NCBI RefSeq assembly: GCF_900010755.1
Contig: NZ_CZJT01000081.1
Location: 186,001-250,000, forward strand
Reading direction: 5' to 3'
DNA length: 64,000 nucleotides
Origin: Paeniglutamicibacter antarcticus
Lineage (GTDB): Bacteria > Actinomycetota > Actinomycetes > Actinomycetales > Micrococcaceae
Positions 46,539-57,192 of the stretch are shown here, in pieces. The position numbers and the translations under genes were made by a program. Each line of letters begins with the position of its first letter. Position 1 is the first letter of the stretch. Under the pieces are notes generated by a model. It saw only the letters and a program-made list of their open reading frames with translations, was not told where the DNA came from and made no database searches.

Positions 46539-48044
46539 CTACCGGGTGGCCCGGAAGGCACGGATACGGGCAAGGGAAGATTCCTTGCCAAGAATCACCA
46601 TTGACTCAAAGAGCGGCGGTGAAATCCGCTTTCCCGAGACCGCGGTACGAATGGGGCCGAAGGCGTGGCGTGGCTTGATGCCCATTCCCTCAACCAAAGC
46701 TGATTTCAAGGCATCCTGGATGGCCTCGGCCGTCCACTCGGGTGCGGCTTCAAGCGCAACGACACCGACATCAAGGATTTCCGCAGTGTTTTCCGGCATG
46801 CCCTTGAGTGCGTCGGCCGCCGGTTCGATTTCCGAGTCTCCTCGGAAGAGGAACTCAAGCATTTCGGGTGCTTCACCCAGCAGGGTGATGCGTTCCTGGA
46901 CCAGCGGCGCAGCCTCGACGAGGATCTCCCGCTGGCGTTCGGTCAGTTCTTCGCCGACAAGCTCATTGGCCTGCAGGTATGGAACCAATCGTTCGCGGAA
47001 GTCATCCGCTTCCAACATGCGCACGTGGGTGCCGTTGATGGCTTCGGCCTTCTTGATGTCGAAGCGTGCAGGGTTGGACAGCACGTTGTGGACATCAAAG
47101 GCTTCGATGAGCTGGTCGCGGGAGAAGATATCTTCATCAGCGCTTAACGACCATCCCAGCAACGAGAGGTAGTTCAGCAGGCCCTCGGGGATGAACCCGC
47201 GGTCACGGTGCAGGAACAGGCTCGATTCCGGGTCTCGCTTGGAAAGCTTCTTGTTGCCCTGGCCCATAACGTAGGGCAGGTGTCCAAAGAGCGGCACGTA
47301 CTGGGCAACATTGACGTCAATCAATGCCCGGTACAAAGCAATCTGGCGCGGGGTGGAGGAAAGCAGGTCTTCGCCACGGAGCACGTGGGTGATCCCCATG
47401 AGCGCGTCATCAACCGGGTTCACCAAGGTGTAGAGCGGCTGGCCGTTGGCGCGTACCACCACAAAGTCGGGAACGCTGCCCGGCTTGAAGGTGATTTCGC
47501 CGCGAACCAGGTCGGTGAAGGTGATGTCTTCATCCGGCATGCGCACACGCAGAACCGGTTCCCGGCCCTCGGCGCGGAATGCGGCGATCTGCACTTCGGA
47601 CAGCTCACGGTCAAAACCGTCGTAGCCGAGCTTGGGATCGCGGCCGGCAGCCTTGTGGCGTGCTTCGATCTCTTCGGGAGTGGAGAAGGATTCGTAGAGG
47701 TGACCGCCGGTGCGCAGCTTGGCGATGACGTCCTGGTAGATGTCTCCACGCTGGGACTGGCGGTACGGCTCGTGCGGGCCGCCGACGTTGACGCCTTCAT
47801 CCCAGGTGATGCCAAGCCAATCCAGCGCGTCAAGCAGCTGGTTGTAGCTCTCTTCGGAGTCGCGCTTGGCGTCGGTGTCTTCGATCCGGAAAATCATCTT
47901 GCCGCCGGTGTGGCGCGCATAGGCCCAGTTGAACAGGGCGGTGCGAATCAGGCCTACGTGCGGGGTGCCGGTCGGAGACGGGCAGAAGCGTACGCGGACG
48001 GGGGTTTCATCGGTCACTGTGGGAATGAGGGCTGCATCAGTCAT
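46539..48044 (-). CDS. gltX: Glutamyl-tRNA synthetase
   Basis: 501 residues. The class I signature HIGH appears as [10 protein letters not shown] (residues 22-31) and KMSKS as KLSKR. It charges tRNA-Glu and, in most actinobacteria, also tRNA-Gln, which is then amidated (established for bacteria lacking GlnRS). Both cognate tRNAs are encoded just downstream on the same strand. Length normal. Confidence 0.98.
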   Translation of the reverse strand: MTDAALIPTVTDETPVRVRFCPSPTGTPHVGLIRTALFNWAYARHTGGKMIFRIEDTDAKRDSEESYNQLLDALDWLGITWDEGVNVGGPHEPYRQSQRGDIYQDVIAKLRTGGHLYESFSTPEEIEARHKAAGRDPKLGYDGFDRELSEVQIAAFRAEGREPVLRVRMPDEDITFTDLVRGEITFKPGSVPDFVVVRANGQPLYTLVNPVDDALMGITHVLRGEDLLSSTPRQIALYRALIDVNVAQYVPLFGHLPYVMGQGNKKLSKRDPESSLFLHRDRGFIPEGLLNYLSLLGWSLSADEDIFSRDQLIEAFDVHNVLSNPARFDIKKAEAINGTHVRMLEADDFRERLVPYLQANELVGEELTERQREILVEAAPLVQERITLLGEAPEMLEFLFRGDSEIEPAADALKGMPENTAEILDVGVVALEAAPEWTAEAIQDALKSALVEGMGIKPRHAFGPIRTAVSGKRISPPLFESMVILGKESSLARIRAFRATR

Positions 48045-48104
48045 GATGTCTCTATTCTATGCCGCGAGCGATAGCCCAGTAGGCAAAAGTGCCGCTTAAG
48101 AGCA

Positions 48105-48171
48105 ATTGGTCCCGGCAAGCCGGGACCAATCACAGTGTGGTGTCAGCTTCGATGGCAAGAAAGAAGCTGAC
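48105..48171. terminator. Two hairpins between FAH gene and gltX
   Basis: ATTGGTCCCGG and CCGGGACCAAT (48105-48130) form a perfect 11-bp stem with a 4-nt loop. GTCAGCTTC and GAAGCTGAC (48142-48171) form a second stem. They lie downstream of the FAH-family stop and upstream of gltX, so these are likely separate transcription units. Confidence 0.7.
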
Positions 48172-48244
48172 CCATAAATAGTATTCTTTAGATACAAAAA
48201 ATCAAAATTGGTTATTCATAGCTGTAATATCAACCTCGAAGCCG

Positions 48245-49006
48245 TTAGCGACGGAACGGATTGCTGAGGGTTCCAATTCCCTCGATTTCAATTTCGACGC
48301 GCTGCCCCTCGGTGACAAGGCCAACGCCGGCTGGCGTACCCGTAAGGATCACATCGCCCGGAAGCAGAGTGAACGCAGCGGATGCATAGGCAACCAGGTC
48401 GTTGACACTCCACACCATGTCGGAAGTATTTCCGTCTTGGACCACCTTGCCGTCAAGGCGGGTTGTCAGCTGGGTATCTTCGGCATCCAATTCGGTTTGG
48501 ATCCAGGGACCCAACGGGCAGGAACCATCCCAGCCCTTGGCCCTGGCCCACTGTCCGTCGGTACGCTGCGCGTCACGGGCGGTGAGGTCATTGGCAATGG
48601 TGTACCCGAATATGACGTCAGCTGCCTTTTCGGCGGGTACATCCTTGCAAATTCGCCCGATCACGACTGCAAGTTCGCCTTCATAGGAAATTTCATCCGA
48701 GAAGCTTGGCAAGGTGATTGGGTCACCGGAGCCAACCACTGAGGTGTTTGGCTTCAGGAACATCAGGGGTTCTGCCGGAACTTCGTTGCCGAGCTCGGCC
48801 GCGTGATCCGCATAGGTGCGTCCAAAGCCAATAACTTTGGAGCGGGGAATGATCGGCGCCAGCAGGCGGACATCTTCAAGCTTGTGCTTGGCACCGGTGG
48901 GCTTGACGCCCTGGAAGAAAGGGTCGCCTGCAATGACGAGAACGTCTTCGCCTTCGACCACTCCGTACATGGGGTCACCATCAACTACAAAACGAGCAAT
49001 ACGCAT
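48245..49006 (-). CDS. Fumarylacetoacetate hydrolase family protein
   Basis: 253 residues with GFGRTYADHAAELG, a metal-binding YEGELAVVIG and GYTIANDLTARDAQ, KGWDGSCPLGPW and GDVILTGTPAGVG, all hallmarks of the FAH fold. Such enzymes hydrolyse or decarboxylate beta-keto acids. The substrate is not deducible. The gene is normally next to gltX in Arthrobacter relatives. It starts 3 bp after the galE stop. Confidence 0.93.
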   Translation of the reverse strand: MRIARFVVDGDPMYGVVEGEDVLVIAGDPFFQGVKPTGAKHKLEDVRLLAPIIPRSKVIGFGRTYADHAAELGNEVPAEPLMFLKPNTSVVGSGDPITLPSFSDEISYEGELAVVIGRICKDVPAEKAADVIFGYTIANDLTARDAQRTDGQWARAKGWDGSCPLGPWIQTELDAEDTQLTTRLDGKVVQDGNTSDMVWSVNDLVAYASAAFTLLPGDVILTGTPAGVGLVTEGQRVEIEIEGIGTLSNPFRR

Positions 49007-49009
49007 GCT

Positions 49010-50125
49010 TTATACCTTAGTGGGTTCTTCGGGCTCGGCATCTTCACCGGACTCCACCGGCTGCGGATCTTCTTCAGCTAAATCGCTTGCTTCGTCAGTT
49101 ACGGGAGCCGGTTCGTCAGGGTAGCCGCTGGGGTTGGTTGACTGCCAGCGCCACATATCCTCAACCATTTGTTCAAGGCCACGCTCTGCCTTCCATCCGA
49201 TTTCCTCGCGGGCTAGGGCGGGATCCGCGTAGCTGGCAGCCACGTCACCCGGGCGACGATCGACAATTTCATAGGGGATTTCCTGCTCGGAAATCCGGGA
49301 AAAGGCCTGGATCGTTTCCAAAACGGACGACCCGTGTCCGGTGCCAAGGTTCCAGGCGTGCAATCCGCCATGCGCTTCCAGGTATTCAAGCGCCGCCAAG
49401 TGGCCGGCTCCGAGGTCAACTACGTGGATGTAGTCGCGAACACCGGTGCCATCCGGGGTCGGGTAGTCCCCGCCGAAAACGTTGACTTTCTCACGTACCC
49501 CAACTGCCACTTGGGCAATGTATGGCATGAGGTTGTTGGGGATGCCCTGCGGGTCTTCCCCGATCCGGCCCGATTCGTGGGAACCAACCGGGTTGAAGTA
49601 GCGCAACTTTGCAATCGACCATCGCGGGTCGGACGCGGCCAGGTCATCAAGCATGTATTCGATATGGAGCTTGGTGCGCCCATAGGGATTGGTTGCCGAA
49701 AGCGGCGTGGACTCGGTGATCGGAAGCTGCTGGGGATCCCCGTAGACAGTAGCCGAAGAGCTGAACACGAAAGTGCGCACGTCATGGGCATCCATGGTTT
49801 CGAGCAAGTTCAGGGTTCCCGTGACGTTGTTCCGGTAGTACATCAGTGGTTTTGCCACCGACTCCCCTACCGCCTTCAAACCCGCAAAGTGGATCACAGC
49901 TTCGGGCTTGGCGAGCGTAAAGGCTTCTTCAAGGCGGGTTGTATCAAGCAGGTCGCCCCGGTGGAAAACTGCAGACCGGCCGGTCAGCTCAGCGACACGG
50001 CGTAGAGCTTCCGGGGACGAATTGCTCAGGTTGTCGTAGACATGAACTTCGTGCCCCTCTTCGAGAAGCAGCAATACAGTGTGTGATCCGATGTATCCGG
50101 CGCCGCCGGTGACCAATATGCGCAT
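49010..50125 (-). CDS. galE: UDP-glucose 4-epimerase
   Basis: The protein is 371 residues from ATG 50125; upstream ATGs at 50134 and 50152 are possible. It has the [12 protein letters not shown]-binding loop, FSSSATVYG and the YGRTK catalytic Tyr-Lys pair. It interconverts UDP-glucose and UDP-galactose. The last 45 residues are an unusual acidic proline-rich tail ([20 protein letters not shown]) beyond the normal fold. It supplies sugars for surface glycans and probably feeds the cluster at 54620-62287. Confidence 0.95.
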   Translation of the reverse strand: MRILVTGGAGYIGSHTVLLLLEEGHEVHVYDNLSNSSPEALRRVAELTGRSAVFHRGDLLDTTRLEEAFTLAKPEAVIHFAGLKAVGESVAKPLMYYRNNVTGTLNLLETMDAHDVRTFVFSSSATVYGDPQQLPITESTPLSATNPYGRTKLHIEYMLDDLAASDPRWSIAKLRYFNPVGSHESGRIGEDPQGIPNNLMPYIAQVAVGVREKVNVFGGDYPTPDGTGVRDYIHVVDLGAGHLAALEYLEAHGGLHAWNLGTGHGSSVLETIQAFSRISEQEIPYEIVDRRPGDVAASYADPALAREEIGWKAERGLEQMVEDMWRWQSTNPSGYPDEPAPVTDEASDLAEEDPQPVESGEDAEPEEPTKV

Positions 50126-50170
50126 AAAACCCATTCTAATGAGATTCGGCATGGACTTCGCTTAACTGCG

Positions 50171-50203
50171 TGATGGGTGTGTTCACTGTGAACACACCCA
50201 TCA
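50171..50203 (-). terminator. Perfect 16-bp hairpin after ilvE
   Basis: TGATGGGTGTGTTCAC and its exact complement are separated by one T, 17 bp after the ilvE stop and upstream of galE. It separates the amino-acid operon from galE-FAH. No long T-run is seen. Confidence 0.75.
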
Positions 50204-50219
50204 TCAAAGCCTCGAAACC

Positions 50220-51314
50220 TTAGGCCAGCTGTTCCAACCAACCGTGTCGGTCGGAAACAACACCTGTCTGGATTCCCAGGAGTTCCGTACGAAGCGCCAT
50301 GGTCACCTCGCCTGCTGGGGCCTCGGGGTCACCAATCTGCTCGGAACCATTTTTTAGAACGCCGATCGGGGTGATGACCGCCGCCGTTCCGCAGGCGAAC
50401 ACTTCTTGAATCTCGCCATTTGCGATTCCTTCTCGCCACTCACCAAGTGTGATGGTGCGTTCTTCCACTTCCATGCCGCGGTCCTGCGCGAGCTGGATGA
50501 TCGAGGAACGTGTGATGCCTTCCAGGATGGTTCCCGTCAGGCGTGGAGTGACAAGCTTGTTGTTCTTCATGACGAAGAAGACATTCATGCCACCGAGTTC
50601 TTCAACTGCTTCATTGTTGAACGGGTCCAGGAACAATACCTGCTTGCAGCCGTTTTCTTCGGCTTCAAGCTGCGCAATCAAGGATGCAGCATAGTTTCCG
50701 CCACATTTGGCGGCGCCAGTGCCACCGCGTCCTGCTCGCGCGTAGTTGTGGGACACCCAGATTCCCACTGGCTTGAGCTCACCGCCAAAGTAGTTTCCGG
50801 CAGGCGAAGCAATGACGCGGTAGGAAACTTCGCGGGCTGCGCGGACACCAAGGAACGCTTCGGTGGCGATCATGAAGGGGCGCAGGTACAAGGCTTCACC
50901 GTCACCACTGGGCACCCAATCGATGTCTGCCTGGACGATGCGGCGCAAGGACTCAACGAACGCTCCTTCGTCTAGCTGCGGAAGTGCCAGCCGTTCGGCC
51001 GAACGGTTCAATCGAGCCGCATTTGCGTAGGGCCTGAATGTCCATACGGTTCCATCAGCATGACGGTATGCCTTGAGGCCTTCGAAGATTTCCTGGCCGT
51101 AGTGCAAGACCGAAGCTGCAGGGTCCAAGGCAATAGGCCCATATGGCTCGATTCGTGCATTGGCCCATGTTCCGGAGACACCCTCTGTTCCTGCAGTCCA
51201 GTCAATGACCGCAGTATGGTCCGTGAAGAAATCGCCAAACCCGGGGTTTGCCAATACTGCGGCTCGTTCCTGGTCGCTTTTACGTTGCTGTGAGAGTTCT
51301 TCAGTGAATTCCAT
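50220..51314 (-). CDS. ilvE: Branched-chain amino-acid aminotransferase
   Basis: 364 residues from ATG 51314 (GAGGAAG upstream). PLP-fold class IV protein with HYGQEIFEGLKAYRHADG, the lysine region AAKCGGNYAASL and GTAAVITPIG. It makes Leu, Ile and Val from their 2-oxo acids. The neighbour leuB supplies 2-oxoisocaproate, so they form a biosynthetic pair. Confidence 0.96.
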   Translation of the reverse strand: MEFTEELSQQRKSDQERAAVLANPGFGDFFTDHTAVIDWTAGTEGVSGTWANARIEPYGPIALDPAASVLHYGQEIFEGLKAYRHADGTVWTFRPYANAARLNRSAERLALPQLDEGAFVESLRRIVQADIDWVPSGDGEALYLRPFMIATEAFLGVRAAREVSYRVIASPAGNYFGGELKPVGIWVSHNYARAGRGGTGAAKCGGNYAASLIAQLEAEENGCKQVLFLDPFNNEAVEELGGMNVFFVMKNNKLVTPRLTGTILEGITRSSIIQLAQDRGMEVEERTITLGEWREGIANGEIQEVFACGTAAVITPIGVLKNGSEQIGDPEAPAGEVTMALRTELLGIQTGVVSDRHGWLEQLA

Positions 51315-51413
51315 GATGCCGTCAGGCTTCCTCTTCGAAAGGGTGCTGCGGTGGCAAACCAATCATGGCTTGCCACCCTAAGATTTGGTTCCTTTTTGAA
51401 CCTATAGATAAGC

Positions 51414-52472
51414 CTAAGCCAGCGCGGCCACGATTGCATCGCCGATTTCGGCGGTGCTGCGCGGATCGGTCATCTCATCGCGTGAGGCAATGTCGCTCTC
51501 AACTGCAAGTTCAACCCTACGGGCGGCTTCGGTCAATCCAACGTGTTCCAGCAGGAGTGCCACCGAAAGGATGGCGGCAGTTGGGTCGGCTTTCTGCTGG
51601 CCGGCGATATCCGGGGCGGAACCGTGAACCGGTTCGAACATGGAAGGCGCAGTGCGATCCATATTGAGGTTGCCCGAGGCCGCCAAGCCAATGCCACCGG
51701 TGATGGCGCCCGCCTGGTCCGTGAGGATGTCACCAAACAGGTTGTCGGTAACGATCACGTCAAAGCGTGACGGGTTGGTGGTCATGAAGATCGTTGCAGC
51801 ATCAATGTGCAGGTAATCGTGGGTGACATTGGGGAATTCTGCAGCAACCGCTTCAACGGTCCGGCGCCACAGATGGCCGGCGTAAACCAAGACGTTGTGC
51901 TTGTGAACCAGGGTCACATGCTTGCGAGTCCGTTCGCTGGCACGGCGGAATGCGTCTCGAACCACGCGTTCAACACCGTGGGCGGTGTTCACGGAGACTT
52001 CGGTGGCTATTTCATGCACTGTTCCGACGCGAAGCGCACCGCCGTTGCCTACGTAGGGTCCTTCGGTGCCCTCCCGGACCACGATGAAGTCAATTTCACC
52101 GGGTTCAGCCAATGGGCTGGGAACGCCCGGGTAAAGCTTGGATGGGCGAAGGTTGACGTAGTGGTCCAGGCTGAAGCGCAGCTTCAAGAGCATTTCTCGC
52201 TCAATGAGACCTGAGGGGATACGGGTATCCCCTGGTGCTGCACCGACAGCTCCGAAGAGAATTGCATCGTGTTGCTTCAACGCCTCAAGCGTTTCCTCAG
52301 GCAGGGTCTCCCCCGTATCGAGCCAGTGTTCGGCGCCCAGCTTGTAGTTGGTGAGCCGAACTTTTGATTCACCTTGCTCAGTGACTTTCGTCAGGACCTT
52401 AACGGCTTCTGCAATTACTTCCGGACCAATGCCATCACCTGGAATGACCGCGATATTCAAGGATTCACTCAT
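51414..52472 (-). CDS. leuB: 3-isopropylmalate dehydrogenase
   Basis: 352 residues from ATG 52472. Motifs [45 protein letters not shown] and [12 protein letters not shown] are diagnostic. It oxidises and decarboxylates 3-isopropylmalate in leucine synthesis. It is divergent from the histidine kinase gene. The 157-bp gap holds both promoters. Confidence 0.97.
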   Translation of the reverse strand: MSESLNIAVIPGDGIGPEVIAEAVKVLTKVTEQGESKVRLTNYKLGAEHWLDTGETLPEETLEALKQHDAILFGAVGAAPGDTRIPSGLIEREMLLKLRFSLDHYVNLRPSKLYPGVPSPLAEPGEIDFIVVREGTEGPYVGNGGALRVGTVHEIATEVSVNTAHGVERVVRDAFRRASERTRKHVTLVHKHNVLVYAGHLWRRTVEAVAAEFPNVTHDYLHIDAATIFMTTNPSRFDVIVTDNLFGDILTDQAGAITGGIGLAASGNLNMDRTAPSMFEPVHGSAPDIAGQQKADPTAAILSVALLLEHVGLTEAARRVELAVESDIASRDEMTDPRSTAEIGDAIVAALA

Positions 52473-52629
52473 GCCATCAATCCTAACCATTCGTATCACT
52501 ATGTGAGCAAAGTGTCTCAAATAGTGAACATGGAATATATTCAAGGATCTCCACCCTTGGGATGAGGCTTCAGAATCCCCAAACACGTAAAATTGATTGG
52601 AGACTCAGCCTTCAATCACCCAGGAATAA

Positions 52630-53817
52630 ATGACGCCGCATCGCACCATCGACCGCTGGATTAGGGAGAATCCCTTCAAAGTTGACGTGGTTCTTGGTCT
52701 GGGAATATGGCTATTATTCGGCCTCGCCGGCACCCTATCGTTGATTGGAAACGGTTACGGGTTTTCTGCTGTCGTTATTGCCAGCGGACAGACTCTCCCG
52801 CTAATTTGGCGGCGCAAACACCCGGGCTTGGCCGCGAGCATTATCGTCGGGGCACACCTGATGCAGTTGGTCATGGTAGATGATTTCTTACCTTCACAGG
52901 TTGCGGTTCCGATCACCATTTACACCTTGGCCGCCTATGCCAAGAGGTGGCAGTCGTTCGCCGGACTCACAGCGGGTTTCGTCGGCGCCTTCCTGATGAC
53001 CTTCAAGCTTGCGTTCGCCTCAGGCACACCCACGTTGGAATCCGGCATCATTAGTTTTCTAGGGCTTGCTCTCACCGTCACGGTCGCCTGGACCTTCGGC
53101 GACTTGGCCCGGACACGCAGAATAGCAACTCAGACGCTCGAGGACAGGGCCCGCAGACTGGAAATCGAACGCCAGCAAGAACGTGACCTTGCGGCCGCTG
53201 ATGAACGCAGCCATATTGCTCGAGAAATGCATGACATCGTGGCCCATTCCCTTTCCGTGATCATCACTCAGGCCGACGGCGCCCGATATGCAAGCGAACA
53301 CGATCCTGACATTGCCCGTGAAACCTTGGGCACGATTGCCGCGACCGGGCGCGGCTCCTTGCGGGAAATGCGCCGTCTTCTGGGCGTTTTACGCAACGAC
53401 GGCGAGGCATCCACCCGGCCGCTTCCGGCACTTGCGGACCTGCCAGATCTTCTCGACTCAACAGGTAAAACAGGTCTGGATATCGAGTTTAGAGAGCTCG
53501 GTAGCGCACGCCGAGAGTTACCTGCGGGTGCCGAACTGACAGCATATCGTGCTGTCCAAGAAGCGCTCACCAACGTGGTCAAGCACGCTGGTCCCTCGGC
53601 CCAAGCAAAAGTTGAGCTTGAATGGGATAACCGCGGACTGAATCTGAAGGTTTGGGATAATGGCCGTGGTGCGGGTGCCCTAACCACTGCCGATGGTGGC
53701 CAAGGACTCCGAGGCATGGCCGAGCGTGTGGCACTCTACGATGGCCGGGTGGAAGCCGCACCGAACACCAGCGGCGGATTCCTGGTCTCGGTATTCATCC
53801 CCTATACGGAGGACTAA
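52630..53817 (+). CDS. Sensor histidine kinase (NarL/DesK class)
   Basis: 395 residues. Several N-terminal membrane helices up to about residue 155, then a HisKA_3 box (AREMHDIVAHSLSVII, H201) and a HATPase_c domain with EALTNVVKHAG (N box) and DNGRGAGAL and GQGLRGMAERV (G boxes). It phosphorylates the response regulator encoded 5 bp downstream. The signal is unknown; the lack of a large extracellular domain suggests membrane sensing. Confidence 0.93.
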   Translation: MTPHRTIDRWIRENPFKVDVVLGLGIWLLFGLAGTLSLIGNGYGFSAVVIASGQTLPLIWRRKHPGLAASIIVGAHLMQLVMVDDFLPSQVAVPITIYTLAAYAKRWQSFAGLTAGFVGAFLMTFKLAFASGTPTLESGIISFLGLALTVTVAWTFGDLARTRRIATQTLEDRARRLEIERQQERDLAAADERSHIAREMHDIVAHSLSVIITQADGARYASEHDPDIARETLGTIAATGRGSLREMRRLLGVLRNDGEASTRPLPALADLPDLLDSTGKTGLDIEFRELGSARRELPAGAELTAYRAVQEALTNVVKHAGPSAQAKVELEWDNRGLNLKVWDNGRGAGALTTADGGQGLRGMAERVALYDGRVEAAPNTSGGFLVSVFIPYTED

Positions 53818-53822
53818 CAATT

Positions 53823-54512
53823 TTGCTGAAAGAAAACCCCATTCGTGTTGCCCTGGTAGATGACCAGTTGTTGGTTCGCAGCGGCTTCAGGATGCTCATC
53901 AATTCCCAGGCCGATTTGGATGTCGTTGCAGAAGCTTCAAACGGTCGGGAAGCAATTGCTTCCCCCACTTTGGCGGGAGCAGACGTAATCCTTATGGATG
54001 TCCGGATGCCGGAAATGGACGGGATCGAGACTACTGAACGTCTTTTATCCGGGAGAACCAAGAGTTCCCCTGGCCCCAAGGTCATTGTCCTCACCACGTT
54101 CGACCTTGATGAATACGCGCTATCTGCGATTCAGGCGGGTGCCAGCGGCTTCCTGCTGAAAGACGCTCCCCCGGAAGAACTGCTCGAATCAATCCGGACC
54201 GTTTACCGAGGAGATGCAGTCATAGCTCCGTCGACCACGCGCCGACTCTTGGAACATGTTGCGCCAATCCTGCGACGGTCAACGCTTCCCAACAGTGTTC
54301 ACATGCGGGCCGTCGAATCGTTAACACCGCGCGAACGCGAAGTATTCGAACTCATTGCCAATGGACAATCGAACCCTGAGATCGCGGCAGGGCTTTATCT
54401 TTCGGAAGCCACGGTCAAGACCCACGTCGGGCATATTCTTGCGAAGCTCAATGCCAGGGACAGGGTCCAGGCCGTGGTGATTGCGTACGAAACCGGAGTG
54501 GTTTCCCCATAG
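53823..54512 (+). CDS. LuxR/NarL-type response regulator
   Basis: 229 residues from TTG 53823, with GGAGG overlapping the end of the kinase gene. Receiver acidic pair D13-D14, phosphoacceptor D59 (ILMDVRMPEMDG) and K114-type lysine in FLLKDA; the C-terminal LuxR HTH is LTPREREVFELIANGQSNPE. It pairs with the kinase at 52630. Confidence 0.94.
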   Translation: MLKENPIRVALVDDQLLVRSGFRMLINSQADLDVVAEASNGREAIASPTLAGADVILMDVRMPEMDGIETTERLLSGRTKSSPGPKVIVLTTFDLDEYALSAIQAGASGFLLKDAPPEELLESIRTVYRGDAVIAPSTTRRLLEHVAPILRRSTLPNSVHMRAVESLTPREREVFELIANGQSNPEIAAGLYLSEATVKTHVGHILAKLNARDRVQAVVIAYETGVVSP

Positions 54513-54554
54513 CCCTAACCGCTGCACTGTTTCACCCCAAAGTTCAGCCTGAAA

Positions 54555-54610
54555 CAACTTTGGCCTTGATCCACAGAATAAAATCTGTGGCTCAAGGCCA
54601 AAGTTGTTAA
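54555..54610. terminator. Bidirectional 25-bp hairpin terminator
   Basis: AACAACTTTGGCCTTGA...CCACAGA pairs with its complement over 25 bases with one mismatch and an ATAAAA loop. It lies between the convergent response-regulator and wecB genes. Confidence 0.88.
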
Positions 54611-54619
54611 GGACCGGAA

Positions 54620-55804
54620 TTAGATGCTGGTGGCATCCATGAGTTCGTCTTCCGACGGCAACTCAGAATCGAAGTCGGCCATGCGCTTGCCGACATTCAG
54701 CAACTCGGCGATCGCAGCAACCGTGCGGTCCGCGGCAAGGCCGTCACCGTACGGGTTGACGGCTGTCGCCATGGCAACGTAAGCGGCCTTGTCGTTGAGC
54801 AGAAGCTCAACCGACTCAAAGATCAGTTCCTCATTGGTACCAATCAACTTGACGGTGCCCGCAACGACAGCTTCCGGACGTTCGGTGTTCTCGCGCATCA
54901 CCAGGACCGGCTTGCCGAGGCTTGGTGCTTCCTCCTGGACTCCGCCGGAGTCGGTAAGCACAATGTTCGCAGCAGCAATCAAACGAGTGAACTCGCCGTA
55001 GGCCAACGGCTCGGTGAGTGTCACGTTCACCAAACCGTCGATCTCCGGAAGCAGTGCTTCACGGACAGCTGGGTTTCGGTGCAACGGCAAGATGAATTCG
55101 ACATCCGGCTCAATGGCAGCCAACCGGGCGATTGCCCGTCCGATGCCGCGCATTGGTTCGCCCTGGTTTTCACGACGGTGAGTGGTGATCAAAACGATCT
55201 TGCGACCGGTTGCAACCAACTCTTCAAGCTTCTTGTCGGTGAAAGGGACATTCTTTTCAACGACCGTGAAGAGTGCGTCAATGACAGTGTTACCTGTCAC
55301 CGAAATCGTCGCCGGATCGAATGTTTCATTGACAAGGTTGGACTTGCTCAATGACGTGGGCGCCAAGTGAAGGCTTGCAATCTGCGACGTCATCTTGCGG
55401 TTGGCCTCTTCCGGGAAGGGAGAGAAGATGTCATGGCTGCGCAGGCCAGCTTCGGCGTGAACCACTGGAATACCGCGGTAGAAGGCGGCAATTGCGCCGG
55501 CGGTTGAGGTGGTGGTATCACCCTGAACCACGACGGCGTCCGGCTTTTCCTTCTCGAAGATTTCATCAAGACCGGCGATGGTCCGGGTCAGCAGTGAATT
55601 CAGGGTCTGGCGCGGCTGAATGACGTCAAGATCGTAATCCGGGGTGATGTCGAACAGCTCGTTGACCTGATCCAGCATCTCGCGGTGCTGGCCGGTCACG
55701 GTCACTACGCAATCGAAGAGTTCAGACTCTTTGAGTGCTTTGACAATGGGAGCCACCTTGATGGCTTCCGGGCGTGTGCCGTAAATCGGCATGATTTTCT
55801 TCAC
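54620..55804 (-). CDS. wecB: UDP-N-acetylglucosamine 2-epimerase
   Basis: 394 residues with IYGTRPEAIKVAP, VVQGDTTTSTAGA, HAEAGLRSHD, FPEEANRKMTSQIA and LTDSGGVQEEAP, all signatures of the non-hydrolysing epimerase. It makes UDP-ManNAc. The upstream dehydrogenase oxidises this to UDP-ManNAcA, a building block of surface polymers. It is the last gene of the cluster. Confidence 0.95.
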   Translation of the reverse strand: MKKIMPIYGTRPEAIKVAPIVKALKESELFDCVVTVTGQHREMLDQVNELFDITPDYDLDVIQPRQTLNSLLTRTIAGLDEIFEKEKPDAVVVQGDTTTSTAGAIAAFYRGIPVVHAEAGLRSHDIFSPFPEEANRKMTSQIASLHLAPTSLSKSNLVNETFDPATISVTGNTVIDALFTVVEKNVPFTDKKLEELVATGRKIVLITTHRRENQGEPMRGIGRAIARLAAIEPDVEFILPLHRNPAVREALLPEIDGLVNVTLTEPLAYGEFTRLIAAANIVLTDSGGVQEEAPSLGKPVLVMRENTERPEAVVAGTVKLIGTNEELIFESVELLLNDKAAYVAMATAVNPYGDGLAADRTVAAIAELLNVGKRMADFDSELPSEDELMDATSI

Positions 55805-55854
55805 GATGACCTATCCGTTTGGGCGAGCGATGATGGGGATGTGTTGACTCCGAC

Positions 55855-57087
55855 CTAGCGCCATAGACCGCGCGTATCGATAACGTCCTTGCCTGCAAGA
55901 GCGGTAGCTGGAACTGCCTTGAACTGGTCATGGTCAACCAGCACAACAATGCTCGATGCCTCGGCAAGGCCGGCATCCAAGCCAACGAGCTTTGCATTGT
56001 CGATCCCGGTCAGGGATGCCGGCAGGGTTTCGATGTGCGGTTCAACGAGCAGGAACTCAACACCGGGGGCCTGTTCGGCCAGCGAACGCGCGATGGCGAT
56101 TGAAGGGGACTCTCGGAGATCGTCAATGTTCGCCTTGAATGCCAAGCCCAAGATAGCAATCTTGCCGTTGAAGGATGCGCCCTTGGTCGACTCCAAGACC
56201 TTGTCCACGACCCACGACGGCTTTGCGTCATTGGTTTCGCGAGCCTGGCGAATCAGCTTGGACTCTTCCGGGGCTGCGGCAACAATGAACCACGGGTCAA
56301 CGGCTATGCAGTGTCCGCCAACGCCGGGGCCCGGCTGCAAGATGTTCACACGAGGGTGGTGGTTTGCCAGCTCAATGAGCTCCCAAACGTTAATGCCAAC
56401 CTTGTCGGAGATGACCGAAAGCTCATTGGCGAACGCAATGTTCACGTCGCGGTAGGAGTTTTCCACGAGCTTTGCCATCTCTGCGGTGGTTGCATCAGTG
56501 AGCAGGATCTCGGCTTCGCAGAAGACGCTGTAAAGGTCCTTGGCCATCTGTGCGGCTTCGACGGTGATGCCGCCAACGATACGGTCGTTGGTGACAAGCT
56601 CTTCCATGACACGGCCGGGAAGCACGCGCTCCGGGCAGTGCGCAACGTGGAGGCTTGAGGCATCCAGATCCGGGCGCGCTGCGAGCAGACGGTCAGCCAT
56701 GTGCTGGGTCGCACCCGGAGGGGAAGTCGATTCGAGAATGACCAGTTCGTTGCCACGCAGCATCGGAGCGATCTTGTCTGCAGCAGCTTCGATGTAAGAA
56801 AGGTCAGCCGAACGATCAGCGTTGAACGGGGTCGGAACCGCGACGATGTAGGCGTCGGCTTCCGGGGTATCAAAGCTTGCGCTCAAGGTTCCGTTGGCAA
56901 CGGCCGCGGCGACGAAGTCGCCCAGTGCAGGCTCCACGAACGGGACTTCACCGCGGTTGACTGCTTCAACCGTGCGAGGGGTGACATCCACGCCCTTGAC
57001 GATGATTCCCTTGGAAGCCAAGATTGCTGCCGTCGGCAACCCGATGTAGCCCAGTCCGACAACGGCAACTTCTTTGATACTCGTCAC
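55855..57087 (-). CDS. wecC: UDP-N-acetyl-D-mannosamine dehydrogenase
   Basis: 410 residues from GTG 57087 (AGGGGAAA upstream). NAD-binding VVGLGYIGLPTAAILASKG, ESTSPPGATQ, the central EMAKLVENSYRDVNIAFANE and the catalytic cysteine in GPGVGGHCIAVDPW are clear. It converts UDP-ManNAc to UDP-ManNAcA and is paired with wecB, 50 bp downstream. Confidence 0.93.
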   Translation of the reverse strand: MTSIKEVAVVGLGYIGLPTAAILASKGIIVKGVDVTPRTVEAVNRGEVPFVEPALGDFVAAAVANGTLSASFDTPEADAYIVAVPTPFNADRSADLSYIEAAADKIAPMLRGNELVILESTSPPGATQHMADRLLAARPDLDASSLHVAHCPERVLPGRVMEELVTNDRIVGGITVEAAQMAKDLYSVFCEAEILLTDATTAEMAKLVENSYRDVNIAFANELSVISDKVGINVWELIELANHHPRVNILQPGPGVGGHCIAVDPWFIVAAAPEESKLIRQARETNDAKPSWVVDKVLESTKGASFNGKIAILGLAFKANIDDLRESPSIAIARSLAEQAPGVEFLLVEPHIETLPASLTGIDNAKLVGLDAGLAEASSIVVLVDHDQFKAVPATALAGKDVIDTRGLWR

Positions 57088-57192
57088 TATGACGTTTCCC
57101 CTTGGTTCGAGTGAGCATGCCGGGAAAATGATCAATTCGCTTCCGGCACAAAATTCAGGAGACTACCGTCAGGCAGCCTGAACTATAATACT

